In this document: in pieces, positions 21,416 through 32,560 of the stretch | How positions within the stretch are numbered: position 1 is the stretch's first letter | Layout: every line of letters starts with the position of its first letter | Source: Amblyomma americanum | Taxonomy: Eukaryota; Arthropoda; Arachnida; Ixodida; Ixodidae | DNA: 64,000 nt | NCBI RefSeq assembly: GCF_052857255.1 | Contig: NC_135506.1 | Location: 79,096,324 to 79,160,323, forward strand | Direction of reading: 5' to 3' | Notes under the pieces: model-generated | The model's database searches: none | What the model saw: only the letters and a program-made list of their open reading frames with translations | What the model was told of the DNA's origin: nothing | Made by a program: the position numbers and the translations under genes

Positions 21416-21741
21416 CACCGCGGTGGCTCAGTGGTTAAGGCGCTCGACTACTAATCCGGAGTTCCCGGTTTCGAACATTTGAACCCGACCGCGGCTGCCG
21501 CGTTTTTATGGAGGAAAAACGCTAGCGCCCGTGTGCTGTGCGGTGTCAGTGCACGTTAAAGATCTCCAGGCGGTCGAAATTATTCCGGAGCCCTCCACTA
21601 TGGCAGCTCTTTCTTCCTTTCTCCTTTCACTCCCTCCTTTATTTCTTTCCTTAGGACGCGGTTCAGGTGTCCAACGATATATGAGACGGATACTGGGCCA
21701 TTTCCTTTCCCCTAAAACCAATTATTAATATTAATATTATC
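21416..21741 (+). mobile_element. Full-length tRNA-derived SINE (Ruka-like)
   Basis: The head has pol III promoter boxes: A TGGCTCAGTGG (21424-21434) and B GGTTTCGAAC (21468-21477). The conserved body includes GTGCACGTTAAAGATC, GTCGAAATTATTCCGGAG and CCTCCACTATGGCA. The 3' half has GCGGTTCAGGTGTCC and an ATTAATATTAAT tail. This organisation is that of the Ruka SINE of ixodid ticks. It has no coding capacity and relies on a LINE for movement. Confidence 0.9.
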
Positions 21742-22199
21742 ATGAATCCTGCTGTGATTTTACGAGTTTCCTTGGTGGGTATTTTGTGCCTGGTGCATTT
21801 CCTAGTTGTTCCTATAGTTCTTCTTATTATTTATGGCCACACAGCAGACCATGATAACCGACATGAGCAGCTGTAGTGGTTCCTGAGGAGTTAATGTTTA
21901 AAGTACACCAGCAATGATGGTTGCCCGGTAATCGTCTGTGTTCAGTGTCGAAGTTGTGTGTCAGGAACCTTTTTTTGCGTCCTTTGTTTAGTTACGAGTC
22001 TAGTCGTCATGGCAGCACGAATTAATGTGGCTGTGATTGTACGGGTTGTAGTGGCATGTGTAGCTGGGTGTGTGTCTGGTGGCGTCTGTGTTGTGTCCGG
22101 TTGTTCGCGTGGTGTAGGCGTTGACTCTTGCCACTCCTGCGCATGGCAAAAGGCAAGCAGAACAGCGGTGATGTCTCACAGGTAATTGTGTTGAAAAGG

Positions 22200-22260
22200 C
22201 GTTCGCCTGTGCATGAGGAACAGCATCAGTGTCGACATGAGCGCAACACAGAGGCTTCAA
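22200..22260 (-). other. Motif copy with CA-rich tract (module without clear acceptor)
   Basis: Motif starts at 22212. Downstream on minus lies a CA-rich tract (21.96-22.2 kb) containing the shared word TAGTCGTCATGGCAGCAC (plus, about 22000), also seen at 38.77 kb. No convincing acceptor was found within 250 bp. Confidence 0.45.
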
Positions 22261-22696
22261 CTCCAGAGCTGTCGACGCGTCGCCGCTAGTATTCAGTAAC
22301 TATAGCGTGTCGTCACTTGTGGCAGCCGTCATAAAGGAATTAATCTTGTTCTGCTCGTCATCAGATTGTTTTTGCTTTTTAACTATTCAGGTTGATGCAG
22401 TATATGAGGTAGCTACAGCTGGCCTCGTTGCGTAGTTACTGTAACCATGAAAGCCTAAACGTTTTGAATCAGCGCAACGGCAAACGGCCTAAGAATAGAA
22501 CAGAAGTGTAGAAACGGTCACTACACGGCGCCGATATTGTCCTAATGTGCTTGTGGTGTCAGTGTATAGGGTCCCACATGCGGATGTTACTCGATGCGTG
22601 AATAATAACAGAAATGCGCAGCCGTGAATTGCAGTTCAGCTGAACACCTTGGTGTTTTTGACTAATGCTGATGAATCTGTAGTAGATAAATCTGGC

Positions 22697-23780
22697 TTCG
22701 TGGTGTGGTTATCTGAGTAGTCATGGCAGCCACGTCTACGGGGCCTGTGTGTTGGTTGAGTGCCATGGTTTCTAGTCTCTGGAGAGCTGCTGTGTACTGG
22801 TGTGCACATGCTGCAAGTGTGTATTGGGCCACCAGTTCAGCACATGGCAGCCGGCATGAGTAATAGTAGTAGTATTAACAAGTGTTGCGCTCCTTCAACT
22901 GTGAACGAAATCCCGATCACGTGGGGTAGTTATGTGTGCAGTCATGGCAGCCACATCTACGAGGCCTGTATGCTGGTTGGGTGCCATGATGCCTAGTCTG
23001 TGGAGAGCTGATGTGTACGGGCGTGCACGTGCTGGAAGTGTGCATTGTGCCACCAGTTCAGCACATGGCAGCCGGCGTGAGGAATAGAAGTAGTATTAAC
23101 AAGTGTTACGCTCCTTCAACTGTGAACGAAAGCCCAATCACGTGGGGTGGTTGTGTGTGTAGTCGTCATGGCAGCCACATCTACGGGGCTGTGTGTTAGT
23201 TGGGTGCCATGGTTGTTAGTCTGTGGAGTGCTGATGTGTACTGGCGTGCACGTGCTGCAAGTGTGTATTGTGCCACCAGTTCAGCACGTGGCAGCTGGCA
23301 TGAGGAATAGAGGTAGTATGAACAAGTGCATCGCTCCTTCAACTGTGAACGAAAACGCGATCACGTGGGGTAGTTATGTGTGCAGTCATGGCAGCCACAT
23401 CAACGGGGCCTGTGTGTTGGTTGGGAGCCTTGATGCCTATAGTGCGTAGTCTGTCGGGCTGCTGTGTCCTGGCGTGCGTGTGGTGTAATTGCGTATGAGG
23501 TTGCCATTTCAGCACATGGCAGCCGGCATGAGGAATAGAAGTAGTAAGTGTTACGCTCCTTCAACTGTGAACAAAAGATTGATAATGTGGTGTTGTTGTG
23601 TGTGTAGTCGTCACGGCAGCCATATTAAAGGGGCCCGTGTGGGCTGAATAGTGCATGGTCTGTCCGTTGCCTCTGTGTCCTGGCGTGCGTGTGGTGAGAT
23701 TTCTGGGTCACGAGTGCAGCACATGACAGCGGGAATGAGGAATACATGTAGTGCTCCTAAGTATCCTTCTACTGAGCATC
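22697..23780. repeat. ~224-bp tandem repeat, about 4.8 copies
   Basis: Successive units begin near 22756, 22981, 23205, 23425 and 23650. Each carries GCACATGGCAGC, then GGCATGAGGAATAGAAGTAG, then GCTCCTTCAACTGTGAACG, then TAGTCATGGCAGCCAC. A partial unit starts at 22697. Units are roughly 85-90% alike by eye, decaying toward the right end. Every unit contains the dispersed array motif, so this is a local amplification of the module. Confidence 0.85.
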
Positions 23781-23907
23781 AGGAACCCAAGTACCACCAT
23801 GAACTCCACGCATAGGAAGCTCCAGGACTGCCATGTTTGAAAGCGCGGTACGGAATTTGCCTTGTGGCTTGCCAGCGACTTTGTGGCAGTGAGCCAGGGT
23901 GGCGAAC
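23777..23907 (-). other. Exon-like module 2
   Basis: Acceptor-like TTTCTTGCAG|GTTCGCC on minus with first exon base at 23907. A 105-bp spacer and degenerate motif pair (CATCAGGAACCC at 23777 and a second at about 23800) follow, before the tandem array. The minus frame stays open from 24.12 to 23.77 kb, but the amino acid pattern is not recognised. Confidence 0.5.
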
Positions 23908-24582
23908 CTGCAAGAAATTAGCGGCATCTGTGAAAATAAGATTGGAAGAGTGCGGTTCTGATTTATCCACATATTCAAAGGTACCAAACAGGGATCTTCG
24001 CAAAAACTTTAAAAGGCTTACATTTATTCTAGTTTCAAAAATAAAAGCGTTGCCTTTCAATGAATAACCAAATAAGCGCGATGTGCTGACCTGGTCGTCT
24101 TGATTGCCTGCAACCCTGGACAAGCTGAATGTTAAAAATGCCTAGCAAGAAAAAATGCATGATAGCAACGAGATGGAGCGCTCCTTGGACAAACGAAAAT
24201 GGCTATAGTCAGATACTGCTGTACAAGTGATGCGCAGGACGCTGCACCGAACAGCTATCTTTGCAGGGAATAAAAAACGCAGTGACTATTTCCCCGTGAA
24301 AAGACCCCCTTCAAGCCATAATGACGTCGGTCGATTCTCATGACCCTGATAGCGTGACGAAGCTGGTAGTGAACGAGGATAAATAGAAGGGATAGACCCC
24401 ACTCTCCACTGTGGTGCCGCTCCCTGCATTGTCACGGCAGCAGGGTAGAATCAACCTACGCCACTAGCTGGAAGTTGGTCGTCTGACCGGGAAAAGCGGT
24501 TGCGTTTCTGAGTTGTATGCGACTAAAGCGAAAAATCAAAGCAGGGTAACATATCGACTAGTTAATGAATTCCGCATGACTC

Positions 24583-24720
24583 ACATTTGGTTTGAATAAC
24601 GCGCTATACACACTAACAAAACGACAACTGGAACGGAGGACACAGGGCAAGCGCTTGTCCTGTGTCCTCCGTTCCAGTTGTCGTTTTGTTAGTGTGTAGC
24701 GCGTTATTCAAACCAAATGT
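24583..24720. repeat. 138-bp near-perfect palindrome
   Basis: The left arm 24583-24652 (ACATTTGGTTTGAATAACGC ... GGAGGACACAGGGCAAGC) is the reverse complement of 24653-24720, apart from one 2-bp indel and one substitution. The centre is GCGC with effectively no loop. It would form a cruciform or long RNA hairpin. It is probably a MITE-like foldback insertion; no ORF. Confidence 0.95.
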
Positions 24721-25139
24721 ACAACCAACTTGCCCACATTGCGGCCTTGACTAACATATCGCACGTGAATCCTCTGGAATCAGCGCAGGGAGCGGTGGTT
24801 CGTGGCCAGAGCCACAGCAGCGATCAGTTCCCGCAATGAACAACACCGCCGTCGGTGTTCTGGCCACGCTTGCGATGCTTCGCGTGCCGCAGGTCACCGT
24901 TGCCCTTGTGCCATCAGCTTTTAAATGTGGCGGTCATCGTATGAGACGATGTCGTTGCTGTTAAAGTGAAGTTTGTAGGTTCGTCTCTTCTAGATGGCTG
25001 GGATATGCTTGCACAGTAAACTGAAGAATGCGTGTGTGACATTGCTGCAGCCAGGCTGGTGCTGGCACTGCATAGGGGTGTCGTGATGGCTGCGCAGTGC
25101 GTCGAGAGACTTCAGTGAGGCGTCGAGGCCGAAGACGCC

Positions 25140-25279
25140 GGAAGCATGAGGAAGAGCACGAGCGTCGCCAGGCGAAAAACGAGGTAGACGTCGATTGTCA
25201 CCGGAATGAACAAGAGGAGTGCCGCTGCGGTCGCCAAGGAAGTCTCTCTGGTGCTCAGCAGCGTATTTTGCGTGACGGC
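25140..25279 (-). other. Exon-like module 3
   Basis: Acceptor-like CTTTTTTTGCAG on minus, first exon base 25279. Motif copies start at 25205 and 25145. The minus frame reads ALLLFIPV and, one motif later, ATLVLFLMLPASS. An alternative frame gives a ~90-codon opening to 24990. A strong donor-like AAG|GTGAGTACTG lies 670 bp upstream at 25946. Confidence 0.55.
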
Positions 25280-25945
25280 CTGCAAAAAAAGAAGCATCGC
25301 ACACATTCGGGGAGTCTGTTTATGAACGCGTGACATTTTTGCGCACTTCACACGTAAAAAAAAACTGCGTAATAACATTGATGACAATGGTGAAAGGCCG
25401 GTAGCTTCAACTTCGCACTCGACATATGGGCAGACTAAGTGAATATGGTCAGCGAAAGTTTATATGTCGACGGAGCGAATATGGTCAACGAAAGGCGATC
25501 CCTCAAACTGTGATGGTTTTTTTTATATAAAGGCACCAGGACCATGTCTGTCATATCACTGCAACTTCCGTTAATGTAAACATCACGATACTAACAGTTG
25601 CATCGCAGAAAATGGACATGCTTGTCAACTGCATAGCATACGTTGCGCATTTAAGTCATGCTCGGAAAGTTCCATAACGTCGACGCTGGGTGGAACTGCA
25701 GCTGTAGTTATTTGTAGTCTCAAAAAGCTTTTTTTTCAAAAGGCAAACGTGACGCTGATTTTGCTTTACATTAAAGCCTATTCGTAGATTTCTTTCGTTT
25801 ATTTTCAATGACTTTGAAGCTAAATCGTTTCTTCTGAATTCCATGTAACGAATATGTTATGTTACTTTAGTGGTTGGAAAAGAATGTTTCATTTGCTAAG
25901 ACCATTAACTTCTATTTTATGCCTCTAGGAAAGCGTATGCAGTAC

Positions 25946-26099
25946 TCACCTTGGCTGCGCCTCGAAGGTCGCCATCAGCATTGGCCTCAGATGATGACAA
26001 TGATAGAGGCCTTGAGCAAAGGCCTTTGAACGCAGAGATCTCCGTCGGACTTGCGCCTAGCGCTCGTCTTGGCCTGGAACTCTTGAGTATTTCGTGCAA
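25946..26099 (-). other. Candidate exon ending in a strong splice donor
   Basis: On minus an open frame (ISAFKGLCSRPLSLSSSEAN, DGDLRGAAK) runs into AAG|GTGAGTACTGCATACG at about 25946. The intronic side resembles the donor flank at 36.57 kb (GTGAGCACAGCATATG). With the acceptor at 25280 this defines a possible 665-bp intron. No protein family is recognised. Confidence 0.35.
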
Positions 26100-26569
26100 A
26101 CCGAAGAATTGTGCATTTATCTTGGCCGTAGATGTTGATAATCTGGCACAGAGTTGTGGTTGCGTTTTGCCTAATGTATGGTGTGGGCTGTTTCACCTGC
26201 AGTACTGTGTTGTTTGTGCAGGTTGTCCACATACTACGCCTCCTTAGCGTGCGACACTTCATCGTGACCTTGATCATTCTGTGAGTATGAAGATGACTTC
26301 TGCATTTGCGTAGTTTGCGTTTCCTTTGGTTAGTGTATTTTCGGGTAATCTCTGCGGGTGGGAGGGGGGAGTTTCGCGGATGGCAACTGCCTTTTGCATG
26401 TGTGGCAGGAATGATGGCAGGTGAGCTTGTGCGGTTGACGTCCGCGGCAGGCAGGAAGCTACCTCCTTGGCACACATCTCACGTTCTGCACACACGATCA
26501 AGGACAAGCGGACGTCGCTCAGTAAGCGTGTCTAAAAAACACCGAATTGCTGAACTCCATGCTAAGGCA

Positions 26570-27110
26570 GCGTAGCCGCTAGCGATATGTAGCAATTATG
26601 TAGATCAGGCCTGTATTCAGCCAAGCCTGAACTTTGATAATGCTCTACGTGACTACACCCTATATGATCAGAATTTCGTGCAAATATATAGTTTCCTTTT
26701 CTTGATACCTGTAAACTGAGATTTAACGTACTGCACACATGAGCTATGAGAAACGGTCTACTTAAACTCACACGACAATAATGCGTCTTGCAGCAGCACT
26801 GTGTGTCTCAAAAGACAAATGAAGCTTCAAGGCAAAAAACTATTTCCTTTTTCAAAGCTCACAAACCACAAAGACAAAGTTAATGTGACCTAGTGGTCTG
26901 TACAAGTTAGGCAATATTTTCACTGTGACCTGACTTGTAACAAGCATTTTGCACATTTCAGTTACCTTATAATTGTATTTTCTATAAACGAATCTTATTA
27001 TAACCCTTGATTGTAGCTGCCGCTAATTAAGAAGAAGGGCAATTATGATATAGTAGGATTCGGCATTCAGCGTTCCAAAGCAGCACTTCACATATAAGAC
27101 ATCGTAGTGG
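26570..27110. other. AT-rich DNA without recognisable features
   Basis: No ORF with recognisable content and no repeat identified. Confidence 0.5.
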
Positions 27111-27111
27111 A

Positions 27112-27175
27112 TGCCTCTATAAATTTCGAGCACCTGATGTTCTTTAACCCTATAATCACCAATCTCGAGCTGCAC
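27112..27175 (-). mobile_element. SINE body fragment
   Basis: On minus, GGTTAAAGAACATCAGGTGC followed by TCGAAATTTATAGAGGC matches the conserved central block of the SINEs in this window. Head and tail are absent. Confidence 0.6.
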
Positions 27176-27419
27176 TGGTCAAGCGAAATTCTACCAAAAT
27201 CGCCAAAGACTAGTCAGTCTTCCAGCTGGATGTTTCGCTGCTCCCACAGACAAACACAAGTGAGTCTGCAATTGCGTTGGTTGTAATTTTCAACGCTAGC
27301 GGGCTGTAGTCTATGAAAAGCGTTTCGTGCCTTTAGCGAAGGCTTTAAGCCTGAAAACTAATTGTCACCAAACATGGTCAAAATATTTAGTGATTTTGAT
27401 AAGTTTGTCGGGAATTTGG

Positions 27420-27562
27420 TGATAAAGCATTCACAAGCGCTGACATCTCACAACACATGGAAGTTTTTGCATTTCACCCCCATCTAAGGCGGTCCCCACG
27501 CTCAGGTTTCGATCCCTCGGCCTATAACTCACCAGCAGAATTGGACAGCCACTAAGTCATAG
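27420..27562 (-). mobile_element. tRNA-like SINE fragment, copy 1 of a duplicated pair
   Basis: On minus it starts ATGACTTAGTGGCTGTC, with GGGATCGAAACC as a B-box-like word. It then passes through a body with CATGTGTTGTGAGATGTC to AATTCCCGACAAACTT. The same sequence recurs at 29915-30060. Confidence 0.6.
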
Positions 27563-27569
27563 CCGCAAC

Positions 27570-28270
27570 TAAATAAAAGTGATTTTGCTGGTTGCCTGCA
27601 GATAGCAATCATTTTAGCTAACTTTTTCCTATATTAAATCGCACCGAATGCCTGTTAACACCTATCTACTTCATTCTTGGTTATCTCCTTGCAGTAGCTA
27701 CAGAGCTGACATGTAATGGTTTCTAGGAACATGAGTGTCTTTGAAGCTCTAGTACCACCCAAGCATCCTCAGAAGTAACTGACTAACTGGTAGAGGACTG
27801 GTAGAAGAAATAACAGAGGGCACTTAAGACTGCCAACGTGTTCGAATGTGAAAGCATTGTCTCATCCTGAGCTCTGTTACGAGGTTCATTAAAGATTTCT
27901 TCGTTTCTAACGAGATATACTCATTAGCACAATATCGTAAAGAAACTCATACGCTAGGTTCAAGTTTTTTTGCCAAAATGCGATGTTTTCTGGCCTATGG
28001 TTTGAGTGCTCGCCTTGCCACGGTTTAATTCTCTACATCTTTGGAAGGAGTTTTTTCTTCTTTGCTGCAGACCTCACTACTTATGGTCTATGCTGATGTC
28101 ATGAGAGCTCATGCTGACGTCACTGAGGAATTTTGTGCCATAGTTGGGCGACTCACTGCTGATGGCGGCATTTGTGCTAATGGGACATATAATTATTTCG
28201 CATTAAAAGCCAATCAATTGCGTGCGGCCTGCTCCAGGACAACAGCCTCCCCTGCCGTAGTTCTGCCTGA
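27570..28270. other. Intergenic or intronic DNA
   Basis: A 113-codon plus ORF (28041-28382) has no recognised domain. Nothing else is supported. Confidence 0.4.
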
Positions 28271-28439
28271 CAGGATGTTAGAATGGTGGTGTGGTTACGG
28301 GCGTGGTTGTGCCAGCTACGATGGATATACCTGTGTCTGTACGGGTTGCATATCTTGGTGGGTGCCTAGCGGCTGGCGTTAGCTTTTGTACAGTGGTGGC
28401 GCTGGAAACGGTGTCGTTAATTGTGTAGTGATTGGGCTG

Positions 28440-28860
28440 TATGTCTGTTTTCGGGACGGGTATCATTCGTGTAATGAAAGGACTGTAGGTCTGTTGGGTT
28501 TCTTCGCAGATTTTTCTCCTTTTCGTTGGTGTTCACGTTCTAGTTGTCGTTTAGGCGCCTATGATTGGAACTCTGATGGTTGGCTGTTGGCAACAGGAAC
28601 TGGAGTGGTGCCGCACGGGTGAATGTGTTGAAAAGGCGTGCAGTGAATTGACAAGGTATGTTTTCGGGACGGGTACCCTTATTAATGTAGTGAATGAACT
28701 GTAGGTCTGTTGGAATTCTTGGCAGGTTTTTCTCCTTTTCGTTGCTGTACACGTTTAGTTGTTGTTTAGGCGCCTATGTTTGGTAGTCAGGTGGTTGGCT
28801 GTTGGCAACAGGAACTGGTGTGGTGCCGCATGGGTGAATCTGTTGAAAAGGCGTGTGCCC
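28440..28860. repeat. ~213-bp tandem duplication in the GT-rich tract
   Basis: The series GTTTTCGGGACGGGTA, CTGTAGGTCTGTTGG, TTTTTCTCCTTTTCGTTG, GGCGCCTATG, TTGGCAACAGGAACTGG and GTTGAAAAGGCGTG begins at 28447 and again at 28660. GGTGAATGTGTTGAAAAGGC also occurs before the motif at 22.19 and 39.03 kb, tying this to the module array. Confidence 0.8.
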
Positions 28861-29085
28861 GAGCATGAAGAACAACAGGAGTGCCGACAGAAGTACCACG
28901 CACAGGAATTACACGGCCGCCGTGTTGCGAAGCGTAGAATTGAGCTTGCCTCCTCAGCTTATGTAGATCGTTCCGTATCTGCGTGAAGAAGTGCGTCGGA
29001 GGCACACGGAGAGACGGCGCAGGCGAGGCAGTCTTCAAGCCGGGACCAGAAGAGGTAGCTACTATGTTGGCACTTATGGCGCGAC
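28860..29085 (-). other. Exon-like module 4
   Basis: Acceptor-like CCATTTCATGCAG on minus, exon start 29085, then 200 bp to a well-conserved motif at 28864. The minus frame is open 29038-28787 (RGTSVGTPVVLHARAHAFST). The CA-rich tract below is the duplicated segment. Confidence 0.5.
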
Positions 29086-29089
29086 CTGC

Positions 29090-29910
29090 ATGAAATGGGA
29101 GAGGGGGGCGGCGTTCATTTAGAAACTATGCAAAATTCACGAAATCAAAATGTACATTCCACAGAAGTGTTCACTGTAAACCTAAATGATCTGCACTTCA
29201 AAGTAAGCGTAGAGAAAAATCGCTAAAAAGCCCACGACAAAGTATCTCTGCCGATTATTCTAAACATTTCAAAGGACTTTCTTCTGCCCACAGAAATTTA
29301 CAATGTTTTGTTTTTTGTTCTGATACATCTTAAAGACCAAAAAATCAGGAAGGACACAGAAGGCACTGTCCATCACGGATGTCTGGAAAGAACTTTCCAT
29401 GGACTATTAGGTAGAAAGCACTGGAGTGATTGAACTGCTTAAAAGTGAAGATAACCGCACGATTACAAAACTATCGCTTTCAGATCCAGTGTCTTTAGTC
29501 ACCGTGGACTGAATTGACTAAGAAGCTGACAGCGTTGGAACGAAAATCGTAGGTTTCTTGAATGTCCTCCAGCCTTCCTCAATTCAACGAACTGCCTGCG
29601 TGATTTGCGGGTAGCCTTGTCCCAGGCTGACATGCTGGCCATTTAGAATGCAATGAGCAGTGGAGGAAGAATGATATGAACCACGCTTCCACATTTGTCG
29701 AATCGCGTAACGGAAACAAACGTTTGCTGTGTCGACGTGCAAGGTCAAAATTAAATGTAAATATCACTTGCACATTCATTACAACTACGTTAATTACTTT
29801 AAATTACTTCAGTTACTGTTTCCTAGGTAACACCTAAGATTTACCGCCGAACAGTGGTGGATGCTCTGTCCGTGATGGTCAGGAAGTCGGCGGTATGTGT
29901 AAGTTTTTCG
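29090..29910. other. AT-rich DNA without recognisable features
   Basis: No gene or repeat supported. Confidence 0.45.
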
Positions 29911-29914
29911 GGAA

Positions 29915-30060
29915 TTTGGTGATGAAGGATTAACAAGCACCGACATCTCACAGCACATGGAAGTTTTTGCATTTCACCTCCATATAAGACAGTCCCCACG
30001 CCCAGGTTTCGATCCCGCAGCCTTTAGCTCACCAGCAGAATTCGACAGCCACTAAGTCAT
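29915..30060 (-). mobile_element. tRNA-like SINE fragment, copy 2 of a duplicated pair
   Basis: Shares its whole length with 27420-27562 in the same orientation, including the outer words TTCGGGAATTTGGTGAT and GACAGCCACTAAGTCAT, with scattered substitutions. Confidence 0.6.
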
Positions 30061-30514
30061 TGTGCTTAAGGGCCTGCTACCGACAGCCGCGCACTGCTAC
30101 CTGCATCACCACCAACCCAATCGGCCCTAAATGCCACGAACCCTACCTATTGCAAACTGTAGGGACATATATGTACACAGTCACTTTTTATGTCCAGTCC
30201 CTCTCACTGATTGCATTGTTTACCTCGGGTCAGCCTGAGGTCTGACCGGCCTGACCCGTGAAGGACTCCGGGAATTGTGACCGCCTGTCAGCTGTCGATG
30301 TGATTTTTTGTGCTGAGGATGACACGCGTACGCGGAGTGTTTTGTCTGGTTCTGCGCACTCTGTGTATATAGGGTGGCCAGTACGACGAATGGCAACCGG
30401 CCGCAAGTACACAAGTAATGTCGCCTAGAGCAACACGTTAAAAAGGGGTCCAACTGAGTGTTACAAGCTGCAGGAGCTCTGCCTTGAACGCCACTCACAG
30501 GCACAGGTTATGCA

Positions 30515-30600
30515 GCAATGATTGGTTTGGTTTATGGGGCTTTCGCCTCCCAAACCGTCTTAGGCTACGAGGGACGCCGTAGTGAAGAGCTCTGGAAAAT
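30515..30600 (-). mobile_element. SINE 3'-half fragment
   Basis: TTGGTTTGGTTTATGGGGCT, then GGCTACGAGGGACGCCGTAG and AGAGCTCTGGAAAAT, match the 3' half of the second SINE subfamily in the window. Confidence 0.6.
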
Positions 30601-30859
30601 GAACCACGGCGGAAAACCTGCACGAAGTTGGCGGTGCAGGTTCAGGATAGCGGGAGAATAGAAGAGTGTGGTCCCCATTTATTTCGGTATTAAAAACGTA
30701 CCACAATGATTTTTCCAAGGTTTTCTCCTCCGATTGAACGGCACACAACGTTTAGCAGACGTGCGGAAAGGAATCATTGATTGCTGTCCACATGCACGCC
30801 GCATCCTGCTTTATTTTCAGGACTTTGAACCTGAGAAAGTGACTGGAAAGACAATGTTT

Positions 30860-30955
30860 AGGTTTAGGGATATGGTGGTAAAACGGCCTAAAGAGACTCA
30901 GGCTATGAGGGACGCCGTAGTGGAGGGCTCCGGAGGAAATACAAGGCGGATGGCT
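30860..30955 (-). mobile_element. SINE 3'-half fragment
   Basis: AGACTCAGGCTATGAGGGAC, then GCCGTAGTGGAGGGCTCCGG, is the shared SINE block; the rest is lost. Confidence 0.65.
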
Positions 30956-31089
30956 ATCAAACAGGAATCTGGGAAAGCACATATCTTTCGGAGTTGTAGT
31001 AGCAGTAATAGTAACTGGCGGTCAATCATTGGTTCAGCGACAGCTCCGGCCACATTGCGGCAACTACTATTAACTACTAGTTAAGGTTA

Positions 31090-32560
31090 TTTAAACATTA
31101 CTAAAATACCTTTTTCCTGGGTGGTGTTTAGAGTGAAACTGAAGACAGCGGCACTCAATTATTCACCTGAGTGAAAATATATTGCTTTTACTGTTTTCGA
31201 TTACGCTGACGTTTCACCGGACAGCACATAAAGCAGAATTATAGCTGAGAAAATTTCCTTTTAAAATCGTCCCATCACGAGTCGTTTTCTCGTGGCGTCC
31301 TGAGAGGAAAACACTGGTTGCCATCGTTTTAAAGTAAATGGCGGTGAAGTGTGGTCGCAGGAATTTGGGCCTAAAAACGCACGCATTCGACTTGCTAAAT
31401 CGGCTTGAGGAAGTTTCGTTTTCGGACAGACGTCTATACAGGCCAACCTAATATTGCACTCAGTGTAACGTTTAAGTAACTGATGGGCACCAGTCGCCAG
31501 TCGAAAACAGCAAGTCCGTTTATGCGGCACAAGAAGACTGTTTGGTGAAACCTTTTGTACTCCCTATAAAACTCACGTCGTTTTAGCTCCTGACAAGGAC
31601 AGGCAATTAAGACGTGTTAAGTGAAAGTGACTGGAAGGACAAGGTTTAGGTTTGGGTTCATGGAGGTTTATGGTGGTGTACGTAGGCGCATCCGTATTAC
31701 GAAGTATAAAAGCGGTGGTTAAGACGCGTGTGCTCATTTATTCCGTCTAGCGAGCCGGATAACTCCAGAGGCAGGAGTGCCTCCAACGGCTGCTTGATGT
31801 AGCCGCACGTGAAGATGAGAAGGTAACCAAGCCTGTCGAAACCAAAAGAACGCTGGGCGAGCGCACTGGCACATAAAAACGCGAAAGCAGCGTGGGACAC
31901 TTAGCGCAAGGCTCAGTTTTAAAAACAGAAGCTGCTCAGTGCGGTGGCATGTAAGCGCTCAAACTGACGAAGAAAGTCGAACGCGTTCACCAAAAAAAAA
32001 GCGGCTGTTGATGGAGGAGGCTAGTCAAGCCACGAAAGCAAAGAGTGCGCAGCGAGGCAGGGGAATATTCAGCCGTCAAAGTGATGGGCCAAATCCTGTG
32101 TGCGGCTACTACCTTTCATGGGCCGTTCTAGAATGCGTTACTATTCTTTGCTGCAGTACATTTCATGATGACACCTGCTCTCGGCGGCATGTAACTGCAG
32201 TTTTTTTTTTCCTATCGGTATAAGCATCGCTCAATACTTCCCCTTGACTTGCGGTGTAGTTTAGTCTAGCCAACTCTTAAAGAAGTGTGCCCCGACCGCT
32301 AGAGGTCACGCTGCAAGTGCTAATGAGAGAGGGGCATTAGGTCTCAATCCCTGTTGTCGCTTTCCTTTCTTGCTTGCCGTTTCTCCAGTTCTGGGGTCGC
32401 ATAAGAATTTCAACCTCCTAACCGAGTCGCATATGCCGTTTCAGCGCATAGCTCCTGATACAAAAGTCCGTTCCGAGTTCCATGCTCGAAACTAAAATCC
32501 AAGCACTCAATAAAGGGCCTCAGAAAGGGGCTCTCGTAAACTTGTATTTCTGGGATGTTA
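31090..32560. other. Intergenic or intronic DNA
   Basis: No recognisable gene. Short ORFs (for example 31939-32223 plus) lack identifiable domains. Confidence 0.4.

Noticed and set aside
21420..21480. tRNA gene suggested by box A and box B
   Set aside because: The boxes are the head of a SINE. The tRNA-like part does not close into a cloverleaf by eye and continues into the SINE body.
22000..22260. His/Thr-rich minus ORFs across the array (also 28787-29038, 39906-40238)
   Set aside because: CA-rich DNA contains few stop codons on that strand, so long openings are expected. The amino acid sequences do not agree between modules.
22697..23780. Regular repeats considered as a CRISPR array
   Set aside because: Units are ~224 bp, similar throughout with no unique spacers, in eukaryotic DNA.
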